Shown: positions 61,751 to 64,000 of the stretch, piece by piece
Layout: each line of letters begins with the position of its first letter
Position numbering within the stretch: position 1 is the stretch's first letter
DNA from: Alcaligenes pakistanensis
GTDB lineage: Bacteria; Pseudomonadota; Gammaproteobacteria; Burkholderiales; Burkholderiaceae_B
Direction: 5' to 3'
Length of the DNA: 64,000 bases
NCBI RefSeq assembly: GCF_014652815.1
Contig: NZ_BMZN01000005.1
Location: 328,018-392,017, forward strand
Translations under genes and position numbers: made by a program
Notes under the pieces: generated by a model
The model's input: the letters and a program-made list of their open reading frames with translations, nothing else
Databases searched by the model: none
What the model was told of the DNA's origin: nothing

Positions 61751-62623
61751 ATGATTGAAGGTATTGATCCCGACAGCATTGTTTATCTGAACGGCGACTT
61801 TGTGCGCTTGGGCGAGGCCAAGATCTCGGTACTGGATCGTGGCTTTATCTTCGGTGATGGCATTTATGATGTCGTCCCCGCTTATCATGGCAAGCCGTTT
61901 CGTATCGACGGACATTTAGGACGTTTGGAACGTAGCCTGGCAAAAGTGGGTATCCATAATCCCTTCTCTCGTCGTGAATGGGAAAAGCTGGTGCTGGACA
62001 TGCTGGCTCGTTCCGGGCGGGGGGGCGACTGCATGGTCTACATTCAGGTGACTCGTGGTGTGGCCAAGCGCGATCACGCGTTCCCCAGCCATGTGTCACC
62101 CAGCATCTTCATCATGGTCTCGCCTTTCAAGCGAGTGCAGCAGGAACGCGAAGCGGGCTTGAAAGCAATAGCCATTGAAGATGAGCGCTGGTTGCGTTGC
62201 GATATAAAATCCGTCTCTTTGCTGGGCAATGTATTGGCCAAGCAGCAGGCAGTCGCCGCAGGTGTGGACGAGGTCATTCAGTTCAGGGACGGTTTTTTGA
62301 CAGAAGGGGCCTCCTGCAATATCTGGGTTGTGCGCGATGGCACGCTGCTGGCGCCCATGCGCAATAATCTGATCCTGGAAGGGATACGCTATGGATTGAT
62401 GGAAGAGCTGGCCGCTCAGGCGGGCATAGCTTTTCAGGCACGTCAGATCTCTTGTGAAGAGGTCGATAGCGCCGACGAAATTATGATGACGTCAGCCACC
62501 AAAGAGGTGCTACCCATCGTTGTATTTAACGGTCAGCCCGTCGGTGATGGGCGACCAGGACCTGTCTTTGCCAAATTACGAGAAGGCTATGACAAGGCCA
62601 TCAAGGCTGCGGAGCAAGCATGA
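61751..62623 (+). CDS. dat: D-amino acid aminotransferase
   Basis: This 290-residue class IV PLP enzyme interconverts D-alanine and D-glutamate with their 2-oxo acids. The PLP Lys is K153 in RCDIKSVSLLGN, and LTEGASCNIWVV, with the substrate-binding pattern, follows. It lies between the D-Ala carboxypeptidase and ybeD genes, the common betaproteobacterial order. Its stop overlaps ybeD by four bases. Confidence 0.93.
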   Translation: MIEGIDPDSIVYLNGDFVRLGEAKISVLDRGFIFGDGIYDVVPAYHGKPFRIDGHLGRLERSLAKVGIHNPFSRREWEKLVLDMLARSGRGGDCMVYIQVTRGVAKRDHAFPSHVSPSIFIMVSPFKRVQQEREAGLKAIAIEDERWLRCDIKSVSLLGNVLAKQQAVAAGVDEVIQFRDGFLTEGASCNIWVVRDGTLLAPMRNNLILEGIRYGLMEELAAQAGIAFQARQISCEEVDSADEIMMTSATKEVLPIVVFNGQPVGDGRPGPVFAKLREGYDKAIKAAEQA

Positions 62624-62892
62624 CCATTTCCCCTGAAGATTCGTTGATCGAATACCCCAGTGACTTTCCTATCAAGGTCATGGGGCAGACACACGACACC
62701 CTGCAAGACGAACTACTGGCTATTGTGCTGGAATACGACCCTGACTTTGACGTGGCAACGATCGAAGTGCGTCCCAGCAAAGCGGGTAACTACACAGGCC
62801 TGACATTCACTGTTCGCGCCGTCTCGCGCGAGCAACTGGATAATCTGTACCGTGACCTGCATGCGCATCATCTTGTGCGTGTGGTGATGTAA
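62620..62892 (+). CDS. YbeD family protein (DUF493)
   Basis: This 90-residue protein matches Ybe[16 protein letters not shown] at the N-terminus and [14 protein letters not shown] at the end. It has an ACT-like fold and no known catalytic role; it is usually encoded just before lipB and may affect lipoate metabolism. The start overlaps dat (ATGA). Confidence 0.93.
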   Translation: MTISPEDSLIEYPSDFPIKVMGQTHDTLQDELLAIVLEYDPDFDVATIEVRPSKAGNYTGLTFTVRAVSREQLDNLYRDLHAHHLVRVVM

Positions 62893-62909
62893 GCAGGGGT
62901 CAGGTGTTT

Positions 62910-63572
62910 ATGTCCGACTCAGTTCGTATCCAGTGGTTTGAGCGGCCTAGCGCCTATGAACCCATCTGGCAGGCAATGCGCGACTTCACGGAGCAGCGCG
63001 GGCCAGACACCCCTGATGAAATCTGGCTTGTGGAGCACAGGCCTGTCTATACCCAAGGACAGGCCGGCAAACCGGAGCATCTGCTCAATCCCGGTGGCAT
63101 CCCTGTGGTGCAAACCGACCGGGGCGGGCAGATAACCTATCACGGCCCGGGGCAGTTAATGGTGTACTGCCTGTTCGATCTGCGGCGGCTGGGCTTATAT
63201 GTCAAAGAATATGTTCGCCTTCTGGAAGAGGCAGTTATTAGCTGTTTGACGCATTTTGGTGTTGAGGGCGCTTGCTGCAAGCCGGGAGCGCCAGGCGTGT
63301 ATGTGCCGCAGGAAATGGCAGGTCAGGAGTTGGCCAAGATTTCCGCACTGGGGATCAAGATTCGTAACGGCCGCTCTTACCATGGCTTGGCTTTGAACCT
63401 GGATATGGACCTAAGTCCCTTTAACGGCATCAACCCCTGTGGGTATGAGGGGCTGCAAACAACGGATATGCGCTCGCAAGGCGTCGTCGTGGCTATGGAC
63501 GAGGCGGCGCAGTATCTGTGCACCTATTTAAGTCGGGCTTTGGCCCAGCGCAGCCAGCTTGTCGCTGCTTAA
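62910..63572 (+). CDS. lipB: Lipoyl(octanoyl) transferase
   Basis: This 220-residue enzyme moves octanoyl from acyl-carrier protein to lipoyl domains. [16 protein letters not shown] is the signature, [20 protein letters not shown] holds the catalytic Lys (given as the conserved loop), and [10 protein letters not shown] the acyl-binding Cys. The ATG at 62910 is preferred to the GTG at 62904. The partner lipA, often next, is not seen; a sigma-factor gene follows instead. Confidence 0.94.
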   Translation: MSDSVRIQWFERPSAYEPIWQAMRDFTEQRGPDTPDEIWLVEHRPVYTQGQAGKPEHLLNPGGIPVVQTDRGGQITYHGPGQLMVYCLFDLRRLGLYVKEYVRLLEEAVISCLTHFGVEGACCKPGAPGVYVPQEMAGQELAKISALGIKIRNGRSYHGLALNLDMDLSPFNGINPCGYEGLQTTDMRSQGVVVAMDEAAQYLCTYLSRALAQRSQLVAA

Positions 63573-63606
63573 GTGGGACGTAGACCACAAGACCTAGAAA
63601 GCACAA

Positions 63607-63635
63607 TTGTTGTAATGAGAATTGTTTGCGATAAT
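63607..63635 (+). promoter_or_regulatory. Promoter with Fur-box-like spacer
   Basis: TTGTTG (63607-63612) and GATAAT (63630-63635) are separated by 17 bases. The 19 bases 63611-63629 match the Escherichia coli Fur consensus at 12 positions, including the core AATGA-AAT. Fur with iron would block this promoter. Confidence 0.65.
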
Positions 63636-63667
63636 GCAGAACACCTTAACTGTTCTGTTGGGCCTGT

Positions 63668-64000
63668 ATGCCGTCGTCCCCCAAATCTCGCAAGTCATGG
63701 CTCGATCATTATCGCGGGCTGATGGGCAATTGGACCCGGCGGCAAAATAACCATCACGACGCGGAAGATGCTGTCCACGATGCCGTTGTAGGCTTGCTGG
63801 ATCAGACGTGTACCCACATCCAGAACATCCCCTCCTACCTTTTTCAGGCGACCCGTAATCAGCTGTTCGATGAAAGTCGGCGACGGGGACGTTGGGCGCA
63901 GATGCCCTTGGATCAATTGGATGAAGCCGATACGCCAGCCTCCCCGGACGTGGCTGAGGCCTGTCAATCCGCTCAATTAATGGACGAACTGGAGCTAGTC
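63668..64000 (+). CDS. FecI-type ECF sigma factor, N-terminal part
   Basis: The open frame from the ATG at 63668 reaches the window edge (111 residues so far). It starts with a basic leader, then SWLDHYRGLMGNWTRRQNN and DAEDAVHDAVVGLLD (region 2) and IPSYLFQATRNQLFDESRRRGRW, the pattern of iron-starvation sigma factors of the FecI group. They usually act with a FecR anti-sigma regulator and a TonB-dependent receptor, expected beyond 64000. The Fur-box-like promoter upstream supports iron control. Confidence 0.85.
   Translation, partial: MPSSPKSRKSWLDHYRGLMGNWTRRQNNHHDAEDAVHDAVVGLLDQTCTHIQNIPSYLFQATRNQLFDESRRRGRWAQMPLDQLDEADTPASPDVAEACQSAQLMDELELV

Overview
The window looks like chromosomal DNA of a betaproteobacterium of the family Alcaligenaceae (Alcaligenes/Bordetella/Achromobacter type). 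This is inferred from the moderately GC-rich coding sequence, orphan 'Bug' periplasmic receptors, many TRAP and Liv-type uptake systems, and family-typical gene orders (dprA divergent from def-fmt; birA-coaX-small protein; dacC-dat-ybeD-lipB; waaC-waaA). No rRNA, tRNA, insertion sequence, prophage or CRISPR array was recognised. Almost every gene has a clear Shine-Dalgarno sequence and dense operon packing.

Layout. 1-2396: tail of a DctP receptor plus DctQ and DctM of a TRAP importer, closed by a strong terminator. 2397-2864: non-coding, with nested inverted repeats. 2865-8030: acyl-CoA ligase, a thiolase-fold protein and a DUF35 partner (minus strand), facing a Bug receptor and an FCD-type GntR regulator; probably one catabolic unit. 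8339-16456: LysR-dadA (D-amino acid oxidation), an acyltransferase-3 protein, rmuC, a periplasmic-sensor GGDEF/EAL protein and acylphosphatase. 16619-21468: RpiR-type regulator with a TAXI-type TRAP transporter. 21543-30171: RluA-type pseudouridine synthase, an amino-acid ABC importer ending in asparaginase, glutamate dehydrogenase, the PLP-homeostasis protein YggS and another Bug receptor.

30201-40798: a Crp/Fnr-type regulator divergent from a long uptake-and-activation operon: acyl-CoA ligase, LivG-H-M-K-F, a predicted 48-residue exported peptide and a PaaK-like CoA ligase. It is followed by an orphan general amino-acid receptor and a heptanucleotide tandem repeat. 41113-46354: PH-like membrane protein, HMG-CoA lyase, dprA, def, fmt and a DMT exporter. 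46424-53497: amidase, DUF2848, TRAP DctM-Q-P, a DUF1445 putative hydro-lyase and LysR, a compact pathway of unknown substrate.

53622-64000: envelope and housekeeping genes (waaC, waaA, cold-shock protein, galU, coaX, birA, alpha/beta hydrolase, dacC, dat, ybeD, lipB). The window ends inside a FecI-type sigma factor whose promoter spacer carries a Fur-box-like sequence.

The most interesting leads are: (i) a thiolase-fold protein lacking the expected catalytic Cys and His, encoded with a DUF35 partner, suggesting an acyl-CoA retro-aldolase; (ii) a cloverleaf-like structured RNA candidate between waaC and waaA that begins right after a -10 element; (iii) the amidase/DUF2848/TRAP/DUF1445 module; (iv) operator-like dyads tied to individual regulators. 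All functional statements rest on reading the translations and recalled family features; no database search was run.
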